From Heterostelium multicystogenum (Eukaryota > Evosea > Eumycetozoa > Acytosteliales > Acytosteliaceae), in assembly GCA_003667245.1 (NCBI GenBank), contig RCNN01000222.1, positions 1 through 38,650 of the forward strand: 38,650 bases of DNA, written 5' to 3'. The notes under the pieces are model-generated. The model searched no databases. It had not been told where the DNA came from and worked only from the letters and a program-made list of their open reading frames with translations. Of the stretch, positions 1-11,647 are shown one piece after another (the stretch's first letter is position 1; every line of letters starts with the position of its first letter). Made by a program: the position numbers and the translations under genes.

Positions 1-336
1 ACTAGCGGTAAAGTGGTAGATATATTTAGAGGTGGCATAGAAATTGATTTATGAAAAGCCAGCACTTGTCTCAAGCTATGTTCCCAACTCAGCGTTGGAG
101 AAAGTTCCTCATGAATCTCGAAGGTTCCTATCACAAGGACCGTAGACTTTTCTATGGTCGTTATCTCTGGCAGAGAATGGAATTGGTATGGCAGACACCA
201 AGGTGAAGGTGAGCAACTACAAAGTTTCAAAATACTATACATGTTAGAGATGACACCGGCATTCCCAAAGGATGGCATCATTCCACCTGATCCAAAACCT
301 CACACATTAGAATTATGGTCCCATCAATGTTTTTAA
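1..336 (+). pseudogene. Unidentified coding-like fragment cut by the window edge
   Basis: This stretch is clearly less AT-rich than the DNA after it and looks like the 3' end of a gene entering from the left. No single plus frame stays open. About 50-235 reads well in one frame (segment AENGIGMADTKVKVSNYK near 167-220), about 245-290 in a second (VRDDTGIPKGWHH), and about 265-336 in a third, ending KPHTLELWSHQCF and a stop. Two or three indels would restore one reading frame. The minus strand also has a stretch without stops, so the strand is not certain. I do not recognise the family. It could be a gene remnant or a 3' end damaged by sequence errors. Confidence 0.3.
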
Positions 337-925
337 AAATATAAAAGTAATAAAAAATAACAATCAATATAATAATTATAAACAATGATATAGATAGATA
401 TTTATTTTTTATATCTCTAAAGTTTGATATGTATATATATTCTCCAAGTTAATCATATCCCTAAATAATCAAAATTATACAGTCTTTAATCTTCTTGTAT
501 CATATTCTAATTTGTATTTAAAATAAAAAATTATTTTGTAATTTTATTAAATAAATAAAACTTTTCTAAAATAATTACTTTCTTGGTAATAATGGTTTCA
601 TATTGTCAAACAACACATATTCAATAATAATTAAAAAAATAAATATTAATGACAAACCCCAAACGAATAAATAATTACTGTTTGTATTTTGAAGGTGAGT
701 GTGGGGGTTCTTATTACAGTTGTGTAAGATTTGAATTATTTTGTTTCAATTTCCTCTTTTATTTATATTACTATAACGATTATTTAAATTTTTTGATCCT
801 AATTAAATATATTATCTAATCTATTTATTTATCTATTTATTTATTTTAAATAATAATTTAAATTAATAATAGTATACAGGTCACAATTAAATATATTAAT
901 AATATTTTCGAAGAGTAGAATAAAA

Positions 926-959
<34 letters not shown>

Positions 960-1108
960 TTAAAAATTTATCAATAGAGCTCTGATAATAATAATTCAAT
1001 AGTCATAATAAATAGATATATTAGCATAAGAGTAAGACTATCTAGTATTAATTTAGGAAGTCTGCAAATATTGGAATATGGAGGGGTGTGGTTGAAAAAA
1101 CAATAATG
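337..1108. other. AT-rich intergenic region
   Basis: Long A and T runs and short AAT/TTTA repeats. I see no gene, RNA or conserved motif. A short G/T-rich patch near 690-720 is the only less AT-rich spot. Confidence 0.6.
925..956. repeat. (AAT)n microsatellite
   Basis: About ten AAT units in a row inside AT-rich intergenic DNA, of the kind common in dictyostelid genomes. Confidence 0.85.
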
Positions 1109-4100
1109 GAAATTAAGAAAAAAAACCAGTCATAAAAGAAGAGTTAGCATTGGTGGTAGTACAACAGAGTTATCGCAGAGTGGAACTGTTACAAAAGGAT
1201 CTATAAGGCTAAATGATAATGATATCGACCATGATGGTGACCTAGGCAGAGAGAGCCGAGAGAATCTACTGAATTGTTGAAAAGTTAAACACTTCCACTG
1301 TTGACGCCTCTATGTCCGAGGCTGGAGAAGTTGGAGGGTCTCGATGAAGAATACCAGATGTTCATGGAATAATCCACCTTGTCCAGTCTTGAGGCCAATC
1401 TAGTCAGTTCATGACACGTTCACTTTCTCGACTCGGCAGTTCGTACGATCAGGTAACTAATGCATCGATTTCAACCGAATGAACATTCAGTTGGTACACA
1501 CAGAAACTATCAAGATGGTATCAACATCGTCACCCTACACAAGTGAGCCTGTGCTCATACAGAAGAGAGTCGAAACTCCACAGCAAGCAGTCATATTGAC
1601 AAGAAGTACAAGTCAAGACTCTTCAGTAGTAGTGGAGGGAAAGAGTTCGAGCACTGTAACAACAACAACATCTGGTAGTCGTGCGACACGTAGCAATAGT
1701 AGCAATAGTAGCAATAGTAACACTAGTGGTAGTTAATAGTAGCAATAAGTTGACAACGGTTACGACCACAAATTCAACCATTACATTTATGTCGGAACCA
1801 CCATCTGCAACTAATACGTTGCTGATCAAACCCAAAAAAAAGGCAAAGAACTTTTGGTCTTTAAATCAATACAATATCTTTCGAACAGATGTGCCAGTTC
1901 TCTCGGAGAAGTCACAAATCTTCCTTGATATGTTCAATCAGGTGATGAAAGAGAAGGATGCAATTATGAATCGTAATAACCAATCTTTAAAGAACTTCTT
2001 GATAAAGCTTCTTAATACCTGCAAGGTTATGATCAATAGTGGAAGTTTCAGATTGATTGCAGAGGATATCAAGTTTATTGGAGAGATTACAGTCAAGAGT
2101 GGATACTTTATTGAGTCAATGAGATCCTTATTCAGGCTTCTCGGCGAAACTCAGGAACACCGACGAAACTCTAACTTTCTTTTTAGAGTTCAAAAAGATG
2201 ATTAGTGTGATCAACAGTATCACAAAAGCAATTACTAATGAATCACAGACCTATGAAATGTTCCAAATCGAGGAGCGACAGAGAGTGAAATTGTCACATC
2301 TCTCAAGAATCTCATTAATTTTGTACTGCACAACCAGGAGTTTTATTGTACTGATCAAGAACATAGAAAATCTTAAGAAAGCAAGTGCACATCGCCAAAA
2401 GAGGAACAAAAGAAGATATTCCCCTTTGACAGAGTACGTGATGTTATGAAAGATGCACCAATCACCAATGACATCCTATTGGCCATTCAGAGTATCATTG
2501 GAGAAAAGATTAATATCAAAATTATGGCCAGAAACATCCGTGAAGTAATCAACTATGTCAAGACTAACAAATCCTACGCAGAAACCATCAAGGAGTTTAC
2601 CGACCTAGTGAGCAAAATATACTCGATGGACGAGCTTTATCTCAACGAGGAGTTGGAATTAAAAGCTCGTAATATAATTGACAGACTCGAGAAGATATTC
2701 ATAGAGATTTGCGCACTGCCTTCAATGATTGAGTTTAGAGTGCAGACTTCTTTGGTAATATCATCATTCAAAAAAGATCCACTCAACTCGAAATTCATAG
2801 ACGACCTCAAACTGCTGTTCAAATCAATGCTACGACCAGTTGGAACAGATAAAAAGAAATACCGACTCGATTATGAAATGTTCAGTGAAATCAAACACAT
2901 GCTAATTCCGATGGCAATCGATAAAATACGATTAATACCTTTACCTGTTATTACAAATATGGATGATCGTAAGTTGGTAAAAATATCAATTCGACCGATC
3001 ATTTGCTAACCTTTATTACGTAGCTCATAGAGAAAAGAAGATAGATTTTTAGATTGGAGGATATAAACATTAAACTTACATTTTTCGACCCTAATTGCTT
3101 TAATGTTGGAGTATTGGCATGCGTTCAAGCATCCCCACTTACATTGTCAGGAAAAAGTGTCCTCTCTTTTAATGATGGAGCTGTATGTATTTGGAGAGAA
3201 GATTGAATTTCTTGAGGATATTAACTTACTTGAATTATTCAGTACCAATATTAAATTTAGAATAGATAATATGAAGTGGTATTTCAAGAAATATGGAATA
3301 CCTAGAATTAAAGATACTGGTTTAGCAAGTGTATTCACTGGAGAAAGAGGGGTTGATGTAAGTACTTCTTTTGCTTTTAAACCAAGATTATTGGAGTATT
3401 AATAGTTTTGACGTAGCTCAAAGTTAAGCTTGCAGTTTTCTCAAGAATTATTCAAAGAAAAAAGATTGTTTGCAAATATCAAGAATTAAATGTAAAATTA
3501 ATGATATACGTATGTTATATTTGCTGGATTAATTGAAATTGGATGGTATGGTTAACAAAGATCATTTAAAATCTAGATATTCAAATTGTAAATAGTAAAC
3601 ATAATAGGATTTATGAAAAGATATTCAAACTATTCCAGAAAAAGATAAAGTCTGGTCTGGAGGAAGCTATCATTAAAAAAGTTGTATGAAAAGCTGGCGG
3701 AAGTAGAACAAACATTGTTCCAAATATATCTTTTCATCAGATGAAACACAGAGGATTACACAAGATCAAATCAGAAAAGTAGAAAAAAAAGTTCAGAGAG
3801 AAAAGATTTTGGAGAGAATCGATACGGAGGTCCCTAACAAGTCGAAAGTGTGCAAAACTAGCAGTTTTTCAACAAACGGCTCTTCATCATCCAATGGAGA
3901 TATCAATATAAAAGACTTTATAAACAAGGGTGTTGACAGTGACGCTGTTTCTAATGTAGAGGAGAGTGCATCAGTCTCATCGTCGAGTTCACATCCCACC
4001 TATGGCGACAATCTCGAGGATCTCAGAAGGCTCGCTCGTAAGAGTCTTAACTCCTCTCTCCTCAAGCGTAGATCTAGTTTGGGTGGTCGTGTAGAAACGA

Positions 4101-4117
4101 TACCTGTTACTTTTTAA
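1109..4117 (+). pseudogene. HAM1-like (DUF5923/DUF4449-type) protein, decayed
   Basis: A long coding-like stretch broken into at least six frames. The Ser/Thr-rich N-terminus (about 1140-1740) is followed by helical segments at 1830-2190, 2198-2440 and 2446-3000. The last ends KIRLIPLPVITNMDD, where HAM1-like proteins have an IP-P-I stretch. After a frame change, 3060-3170 reads LEDINIKLTFFDPNCFNVG. At 3270-3360 it reads MKWYFKKYGIPRIKDTGLA followed by SVFTGERGVDVS, which matches the family's 'YFKKKSGFPKLTDSGLADV' style of block. The tail (3809-4117) is acidic and Ser-rich, with SLLKRRSSLGGR near the end. In-frame stops and several indels, not all in base runs, suggest a dead gene, although sequence errors may add to the damage. 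The family assignment is from memory of its motifs. Its biochemical role is unknown to me. Confidence 0.55.
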
Positions 4118-4953
4118 GGATGAACTAAATCCAAACTTCACCAACACCTTGATATCATGAAATATCATGAATTTGGTATACCAACAGATACCACCCTTCC
4201 AAATGAAATTCTTTCGCGTACATGCTACGCGTCCAATAGGGTTTTCAACCGATCCATTCCTATGACCATCTTAGACTCTTTATCAATCATCAAAAGAGAT
4301 TGTCAATAAATGTACATTTATTTTATGATATTCTAATTAGAAAATCTTCTTGATTAACTAACATTAATTATGATTCTATATTAGGACATAGCTGATATTA
4401 TGATGTAATTATAACCCTATATATTGTTGGTGGATGTTATGATTACCTCCAAAAGAGGTGTTGGTTCTCCATCGGGCAATTATAAATTTTGTAGGATTTT
4501 TGTGTTTTTTTGATTACTTTTTTTTGATTTCTTTATTTTAGTTCACCCAAATTTTATTTTAAGTGATTTAAAACCAAACCACTCAATTCAAAAGAAATCG
4601 AAGTTGAGAATGAGGTGCTTCCAAATGAAGAAAGGGGGTCAATGTGAGTTGTTGATTTACAATTTAAAAAGAAATCGAAGTTACAATAAACTCATGATGA
4701 ACTAGCAACACCATATTCGGGAGTTCTCATCCATTGACTTTCATTAAGTAATCAAAAAATAATAATTATAATTGTTTAAAATATAAAATGTTCGATTTCT
4801 TTTTATTGTTCAATCCATCCATTTAACCCCTGATGATTGAAACCATTTATCTTCACATTACTATAGCTCCTATATTTATTTATTATTCTAATTATTACAT
4901 ATATATTTAAAAAAAAAAATTTTATAAAATATAAAAATAAATAAGTTATAACA
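4118..4953. other. Intergenic region upstream of the ABC transporter
   Basis: About 4130-4310 is somewhat coding-like (for example FRVHATRPIGFSTDP near 4212-4255) and may be a leftover of the preceding gene or another broken fragment. The rest is AT-rich, with a short repeated motif listed separately. The last 100 bases before the ATG at 4954 are A/T runs, as expected of a dictyostelid promoter. Confidence 0.4.
4591..4804. repeat. Three copies of a 13-15-base motif, AAAGAAATCGAA
   Basis: AAAGAAATCGAAGTT occurs at 4591-4605 and 4668-4682 in direct orientation. An inverted version (AAAAGAAATCGAA on the minus strand) lies at 4791-4804. All three sit within 215 bases ahead of the ABC transporter gene. 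They could be regulatory sites or simple duplication debris. Confidence 0.5.
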
Positions 4954-7674
4954 ATGGAAACTATTTCTAAAACTACAAATCCTGGTAGTTATGGAGAAAT
5001 AGAATATGAAGAACAAAATTATTTCCAAACAGTCATCAAACAAAACTAAAATATTATTAGTTAAAAATTGGAGAATTGCTTATCGTAAAACAGTAACCAC
5101 TACCATCCAGTTGACCGTACCATTCTTTTTTGTAGGTGGATTATATTTGATCCAATTAGCAGTCCTCAAATGCATTAGATACCAATCCCCATTATAGAAA
5201 TGGTATATATTTCCTTAGAACTAATTCTATAAAAATATTCAAACTAAGATTTATTATTATACATTATTAGTACCTGTATCATATTCAGTTGAAGTTCCAC
5301 CTATTCCAAAATGTACTCCACATCCTAATGGTGATTACTATTGTTACTCTTTATATTATGCCCCGGATACCCCTGTGGTAGAGAAACTTATTGATGCGGT
5401 AATGCTGGAAAATCCTCATTTGACGTTCAACGATATTAAAGGATTTTCAAGCCCTGATTCTCTTAATGCATTTATCTTGACCAATCCAAATATTACTCAG
5501 GCAGCCTATGTTTTCAACTCGACATCCAATGGTATTTTCTCCTATGATATTCAATATAATTCCAGTTGTATTGCTAGTTGGGGGAAGTTCAGGTAATCTC
5601 TGTCCACCCCAGTAGAGAACATCATTACACCAATGCAAGTAACTATGGATAGGCAAATTATTCGTTACCAAAACATGCTTCAAAATCCAACATCCAATGC
5701 ATCTGATGTAAAGATCACATGGAACAATGGTATCTTTGCCCATCCAAAAACATTAACATATAACAGTATGTAGTAAAATAATTTTTATCAAAGATATACT
5801 TGGATTACTGATGTGTTCCTTAGGTTGTCACTGATCTTGGTAGTATATTTTTCTTTGCATCATTGATGTTCCAATTCGTATTGATGTTGCAAGACATGGT
5901 TCTCGAAAAAGAAACCAAATTAAAGAAGGAATGAGAATGATGGGTCTAAAGGAAAGTTCCTACTATATGTCATGGTTCTTTACCTACTTAGTGTTCATTA
6001 TACTAAATGTATTCCTTTTAATTGCATCAGGATTTATTTTCCAATTCTCATTCTTTAAGCATAATGACTTTGGAACCTATTTCTTCCTTTTCTTGTTCTT
6101 TTTGGTTTCTCCATTATCTGCTTTTGCATTCTTCCTAAGTTCATGGCTTACGTAAAAGTCAAACTGCCACCTTCCTAGGTTTCTTTTTGTTCATTCTCTT
6201 CTCGGTTCTACAAGCTTTCATCCCCAATCTCCTTTATATCGAAGGAAAGCCATATGCCGTTCAAGCTATCTTCTCATTGTTATCTCCAGTTGTATTTGCC
6301 AAAGGTCTAACTGATCTTGCCATTGCTAGTGATATGGGAGGTATTAGATGGTCTGACATTGGAAATAACTCCCCAGTCTTCCCATTTGCTTCTAGTATAC
6401 CGATGGATTCTTTTAGATGGTATTATTTTTATTGTACTAGGTTGGTACATTGACAATGTATTTCCAGGAGAATTTGGAACACCTAAAGCCATTCTATTTC
6501 TTCTTAACTCCATCGTACTGGACCGACAGTTCTTCAATGAAGTGGGAGGCTAATACTGAATATGATCCAACCCCAGTCGAAGATGAAGATGTCCGTTTTA
6601 GAAGAGGAGGAAGTCAATAGAATGACAAGTTCTACCGAACATGCCGTTATTATTAAGAACCTTGTAAAAGTATACAGAAAATAACATGTTCTGGAAATCA
6701 AAGAAAGATTTCTATGCCGTCAAAGGATTATCTTTGACAATGGAGAAAATAAGTTTGTTTTGTCTACTTGGTCCAAATGGAGCTGGAAAAACTACTACAC
6801 TCAGTATGCTTACTGGACTATTTGGACCTACTAAAGGTGATGCCCTGATTTTTGGTAAATCTATTCGTACTGATATGGTGGCCATTAGAAAATTCATGGG
6901 TGTATGTCCCCAACATGATTTGCTTTGGAGCCATCTCACTGGAAGAGAGCATCTCGAGCTCTATTCTGCTTTTAAAAATGTAAAGGCTGATCAAATTGCA
7001 GACCAAGTCAACGAGCGTCCTAAATGAAGTAGGGCATCCAGAATCTTGCAGATTCTTTTGTAAATGTATATAGTGGTGGTGAAAGACGTAGACTTTCAGT
7101 TGCTATTGCAATGACTGGAAATCCTCAGATAGTTTTCCTTGACGAACCAACCACAGGTATGGATCCAGTGGCTCGTCATTCAGTCTGGCAAATCATTGAA
7201 AATGCCAAGAGAAAGCGTGCTATTGTCTTGACTACTCACTCGATGGAGGAAGCTGATATTCTATCTGACAAAATCGGTATTATGGCTATGGGTAGACTAA
7301 GATGTCTTGGCAACAATTTGCATTTAAAGAATAAGTTTGGAGCCGGTTACAAGGTAACCGTTTTCCTCAAATCGGTTGGATTTGGAAGCCACAGCTCAAT
7401 GGCCAATCTCAATCTTGTAAATAATATCCAAAACAGAATCATAAGCTTTGTACTTTCGACACTGGAAGGAACCTCAGTGGCAAGCAAAACCACCGAGCAA
7501 ATTGTGTTCTCGGTTCCACGTCAAAGAACTGAGCAGCTTCCATACTTTTTAGAAACACTGGAAATCAACCAGAACTCACTTCACATTCATGATATAGATG
7601 TTAATCTTTCGACTTTGGAAGAAGTCTTCCTCAAAATTGCTGAGGATGCTGAGCAAGAAAGAAAAACAAACTAA
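4954..7674 (+). CDS. ABCA-family half transporter, frame-broken
   Basis: A membrane ATP-binding cassette protein laid out as membrane domain then nucleotide-binding domain, as in dictyostelid ABCA half transporters. The ATG at 4954 starts a short frame that shifts near 5006. VKNWRIAYRKTVTTTIQLTV near 5063 is the N-terminal helix. A luminal loop runs about 5280-5760. EKETKLKEGMRMMGL (from about 5908) opens the membrane block, and several hydrophobic helices follow to 6450. The ATPase domain has Walker A GPNGAGKTT (6771), Q-loop VCPQHDLLW (6903), signature YSGGERRRLS (about 7069), Walker B IVFLDEPTTGMDP (7129) and H-loop TTHSMEEAD (7234). The end LSTLEEVFLKIAEDAE is typical of the family. Probable introns lie near 5200-5270 and 5766-5823. 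At least five frame changes remain (near 5000, 6155, 6400, 6560 and 7025), so this is either a dying gene or badly sequenced. The substrate is probably lipid, by family. Confidence 0.8.
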
Positions 7675-7797
7675 AACAATAAAAACTTATTACTTCTTTT
7701 TTAAATGTATTAGTTATTGGAATTGTATGTTATATCTTTATTGCTTCTTGTCGATCTGAGATATCAATCGATCTAATTGATTCGATAATCGATGAAG

Positions 7798-8545
7798 TTA
7801 CTTGGGAGGATTGGAGTTCAGAGTAAATTGAAATACAAACTGGGTACGACCTAATTGTTGGATTTCTAACTGATCTGTGTTGGCAGATTGACTACATCCT
7901 TGTAGTGACGGTTGTAGAAGAACTACTGGTAGATTGGGCTTTCAAAGCGTAGATACCTGTCTGTTCATTATACTTAAAAGCAAAGTTCCTTTGTCAAACT
8001 CTCTATTTCCATTGGTAATGGAGTATTGCACTACAGCTTCATTAGCATTGGTCAGCATGTTACATTGTCTTGGAATATCACATTGTTTCAAGCCATTGCC
8101 GGGGGTAGTATGAAAATTAAAAGTTGTATCATTGTTATAATTAGTTTGTTTAATATCAAAGATGGGTTAATTTAAAACTGCTACTAAAACTATTATCAAC
8201 GAAATTAATGCTATTATTGTTATTGTTGCTAGTAGTATTGACATAATCTAAAGCATTAATGTTAAGTCTTATATCAATGGAATGGTCGCAGTTCTTGTCT
8301 AAAACTCTAAAGTGAGAGAAGTCACCTAGGTGGAGCAAATCACTGTATCTTCCGGGTTTCAAGATGGTTCGCTTGCCAATGTCTTTGTACTTTTTGACAT
8401 GAGTAGGGTCTTTTACTTCAAATGCACAGAGATAGACACCATCCTCTACCACGACTGACTTGTAGCGTTGTCGCTCCAAGCAACCTGCCGGATAGTGGAA
8501 CTGTTGTTCAACAACAAATGGCTCCCCAATAAAAATTTCTACCTT
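7798..8545 (-). pseudogene. Unidentified broken gene, Ser/Thr-rich region near its end
   Basis: The minus strand reads as protein over about 745 bases with two or three frame changes. From the upstream side, 8540-8156 gives GEPFVVEQQFHYPAGCLERQ, then a well-mixed segment (VVVEDGVYLCAFEVKDPTHV, then KPGRYSDLLHLGDFSHFRVL) and an Asn run. After a shift, 8160-7970 gives QCDIPRQCNMLTNANEAVVQ. A third piece has GIYALKAQSTSSSSTTVTT, and the end is IQQLGRTQFVFQFTLNSNPP before a stop at 7798-7800. No start codon is visible; a splice acceptor near 8545 may mark the start of this exon. I do not recognise the family. Confidence 0.35.
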
Positions 8546-8683
8546 TAAAAAAACAATACTCTTTTTTGTTGCTGCATAAAATAATTCAAAAACTATCTAT
8601 CTATCTATATAATTATTATTTACTAGTAAATATAATAAAAATGTCCATCAAGAAACACCGCAGTTTGTAGTGTCGGTTGGGGT

Positions 8684-8701
8684 AATCTTTTCGAAAAGAT
8701 T
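8684..8701. repeat. 18-base perfect palindrome
   Basis: AATCTTTTCGAAAAGATT equals its own reverse complement. It lies in the ~95-base segment found downstream of B-box/kelch copy 1 but missing from the matching place near copy 3. It could be part of a small insertion, a hairpin in the 3' flank, or a protein-binding site. Confidence 0.7.
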
Positions 8702-8794
8702 TTTTTAATTAATTTTGATGGATTATTGCCATCTCTCATCACACTACCAAAATTTTTTTTGAAAACAATATTTTTAGTGAAGAATATGATATTA

Positions 8795-10560
8795 TTAAAC
8801 ATAAAAATCAGGTATTTTATTTTTTAAGTAGTCTAAAAAAGCAATCAATGACCACCAGCTTTTTAGTTTGCCCAAATAGAATCGTTCGTACTCATCTCTC
8901 TCAATTGAATATTTGAAGTTACCGTAAGCACAATTTTCTGGATCTAAAAAATAAATGTAACTCTCTGTTGCTGATACTTGATGGTAAATTGGAAAAATAC
9001 CACTATATTTGCTCGGATTCTTTTTGAGTTTGGTTTTTTTCTTGGTCAAGACATTGAATTTGAAGAAATATTTTCTATAAAAGTAGAAATTTCCATTGTT
9101 GTCATGACATGCTAGGAATATATCCTTCTCCAATTTAATATAGTGTTCTGAGCAAGTTTGGTTTGTCAAGTCAAATGAGTATAGAATATGTTTTTCTGAC
9201 AATGAGTATAAAATTCCATTGTATATCATTGTAGATCTTTGTTGAGCATAAATTGGTGAGTCTTCATTATAACATTCAAATTTCATTGTTTTGATGTTGA
9301 ATCTATCAATTCTATTTCCTTTATAACCACTAATCAAATAGATATGATCTTGACCATCATAACAAACTGATATTCTACAGTTAGGATGAATTCCTTCCAT
9401 GATACCAATGTGTTCAACTGATTTTTGTTTTAATTGAAAATCTCATCCATTTATCTTGATTTAAAAAACCTCCAAATACATAGATATATTCACCAACTTT
9501 GATAATTGATTGGAATGTAGAATTGAAATAATATTTTAAATGGAATTGTTCGATTGAATTGTTGTTTGAAAGACTGGTAAGTGTTACTTCATTAGGAAGT
9601 GTTGCGAAAATATATGAGGACACTGATGATTTGGATTGTATTGACAATTGTATTGATTTTTCTATTAAAGTTTCCATTGATTCAGAATCGAATGGCTGGG
9701 TTGTCAATGAATATGAATGATGATCAATATCATCGATTGTATTTTGATTAAATGATTGATTGTATTGATTCAACAGATATAAAATGATTGATTGGTGATC
9801 ATTGTTGTATTGTTTGATCATTTGATTGATATCATATTGTTGGTTGTATCGATCATTGAATATTGTTTGTTGGTTGTTTTGATATGAATGATGATAAAGT
9901 TGAACATGATTCTATTGATGATATAATTGTTGTTATCAAATATTTATCTGTTGTATCATTGTCTGTTGTCTTATTATAATGTTTGTTTTTCTGTTGTATC
10001 TTTGTTGTTATTCAAATGATTATTGATATTGATGATGTTGATGAGATGTTTCAATTGATTGATGTTGTTCTCGATTAGATCAGTCAATATCTGTTTGTGT
10101 TCTTTCATTCTGTTCTTTAATCTTTGTTCTTCAATGATGAGGTATTGATGATATTGTTCAAAGTGTTGTGATATCTCTTGTTCTGTTGTTGTGATTGATT
10201 GTATCTCTGATGAACATGTTTTTTAATGAACTCCACACTGACAACAATCTTTGTATGATCGATGATTTCGAATCATGATTTGCTTGATCTTTGTTGGTAT
10301 AATTATTACTGCTGCTGTTTGTTGGTTGTTGATTGATATGATCATCAATGGTATTGATGTCATTTAAATTGATCGATAATATCATTGATATGATCACAGA
10401 ATCTTATATGATTTTCAATTTTATTGTGGATGGTGCAACATCTTGAACACATCAATAGATTACACTTGTGACAAATCAACTTCAATGACTTATTGTGTTG
10501 CTTGCATTGTAAAGTACTCTTTGTTTTTATCTCTTCTATATCTTTATGTGATCTTTTCAT
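8795..10560 (-). CDS. B-box zinc finger / kelch-like protein, copy 1, frame-broken
   Basis: It starts at the ATG at 10560 with MKRSHKDIEEIKTKSTLQCK. The B-box zinc ligands are spaced C-x2-H-x7-C-x2-C-x4-C-x2-C-x3-H-x5-H (CKQH, CHKC, CSRC, HNKIENH). After an Asn/Gln-rich, probably coiled-coil linker comes a propeller-like C-terminal half with kelch-style strands (VGEYIYVFGG at about 9470; ISVCYDGQDHIYLISG; MIYNGILYSLS) and the last strand SATESYIYFL. Compared with copy 3, single extra bases break the frame near 10365 (T run), 10215 (A run) and 9425 (A run), with more damage at 9825-10150. By analogy with TRIM-type proteins a scaffold or ubiquitin-linked role is possible, but no RING is present. 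It could be a pseudogene, or an intact gene with homopolymer errors. It ends IPDFYV at 8795. Confidence 0.75.
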
Positions 10561-10590
10561 TTTGTTGAATGATCAATATTAATAAAACTG

Positions 10591-11016
10591 ATTAAATTAT
10601 CCCAGTAATCAATTATGAACTCATGTTAAAAATCAAAATTACCCCTTTTTTTTTTGAAGTAATAATCCAAAGAAAAGATAAAAAAGGAGAAGAAGGAGAA
10701 GAAATAAACAACTTTAACGAAGACCAAACCAAAACAAACAAAAACTTCAGAGTTGAGTGAACTTGAAACTATAATTATGAATTTAATCAAAAAATTATAA
10801 TAAATTGTTAATTTTAGGTTTTTACTGAAAAACATCTCCACCAGCAAGCCACGTGTCAAGTTCTACCGAAACGAGAGTGTTAACCAAACCGCTGTCCGCA
10901 ACCACTTTGCGCAACATTATTATACATATTAATTGTATTCATATTTTTAATTTTACTTCTAATTTTTAGATGATAATCAAACAAAAATTTTATCACACTA
11001 CATAAGGAGTAAATAT
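10591..11016. other. Intergenic region with a GC-richer island at 10816-10923
   Basis: Mostly AT-rich, but 10816-10923 is clearly less so. On the plus strand it reads as protein without stops: KNISTSKPRVKFYRNESVNQ followed by TAVRNHFAQHYY, preceded by the acceptor-like TTTTAG at 10812-10817. On the minus strand it reads MLRKVVADSGLVNTLVSVEL and on to a stop. It may be a stray exon or a fragment of a lost gene. I do not recognise it. Confidence 0.3.
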
Positions 11017-11325
11017 ATGAATCACATTGTTGACAAATATATATTGAATACCTACCAAACTTTAGATGAATATCTTATTGATGTGATATTTGGTAGTCAA
11101 ATTGATCTCCACTTGGTATTATTTCTTACATATAATAGAGTAATTTTGAATTTGGGAAAAATTCATCTACCCACTATATATATGGTGTACTACAAACCTC
11201 TCTTCAAATTTAATAATTTTATAGAATCCCAAGAAACGTATTACAATGAAAATGGGGATCTTGATATTAAATTTTTGAATATAACCCTCCTAAATTCGCT
11301 CCTGCTATGGTATAGATCTACATGA
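11017..11325 (+). CDS. Small hypothetical protein (102 residues)
   Basis: One open frame from an ATG, with a mixed, protein-like composition (MNHIVDKYILNTYQTLDEYL at the start, a hydrophobic middle about residues 31-65, end LLLWYRST). It has no recognisable domain and no clear signal peptide. It stands alone between AT-rich stretches. It could be a chance frame, since AT-rich DNA of this kind does yield open frames rich in I, L, Y and N, or a fragment of a lost gene. Confidence 0.25.
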   Translation: MNHIVDKYILNTYQTLDEYLIDVIFGSQIDLHLVLFLTYNRVILNLGKIHLPTIYMVYYKPLFKFNNFIESQETYYNENGDLDIKFLNITLLNSLLLWYRST

Positions 11326-11647
11326 CAAAGTTTCATAGGGTTTGTTAATAGTAAACATATAAAACCACAATCAAAAATAATTTGGTACTACTAAAAGTAG
11401 CACGAAATGAAAAAACACTCACAGTGAGTATTGAATATAGGGGATATTTTAATTGAATCAATTATTTTTAATATAAATTTCAGATAAATTATGTAAAATA
11501 CAAATTATAACGTATATTCTAAAGTTCTGTATTTGAAAATGAAAATGATAACTTAATTTTTAAAGTCTTATTTTTTTTATAAATTAAAGATTTTTGTCAA
11601 CAATTCAGTATTGAAAAAATAAATATTGATTTCTCTATAGTTCTATC
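11326..11647. other. AT-rich intergenic region
   Basis: No coding or RNA signal seen. It holds A/T runs and is probably the promoter of the secreted-type protein that starts at 11648. Confidence 0.5.

Larger units (their letters stand above)
8607..10590 (-). repeat. Left arm of ~2 kb inverted duplication
   Basis: This arm holds B-box/kelch copy 1 plus its flanks and matches the reverse complement of 21379-23360. The match goes beyond the coding region: the 3' flank (8607-8660, containing TTTACTAGTAAATATAATAA and TGTCCATCAAGAAACACC) and the 5' flank (AATCAGTTTTATTAAT at about 10570-10585) are shared. The left arm has an extra ~95 bases at about 8675-8770. The two arms lie about 10.8 kb apart. 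Confidence 0.8.

Noticed and set aside
7018..7110. Programmed ribosomal frameshift in the ABC transporter
   Set aside because: Frame changes occur at many places in the gene and in neighbouring genes, with no slippery site plus stem; errors or decay explain them better.
10626..10859. Hydrophobic 77-residue frame on the minus strand
   Set aside because: It is made of Phe/Leu/Lys codons from T- and A-rich intergenic DNA and crosses the GC-rich island; no sign of selection.
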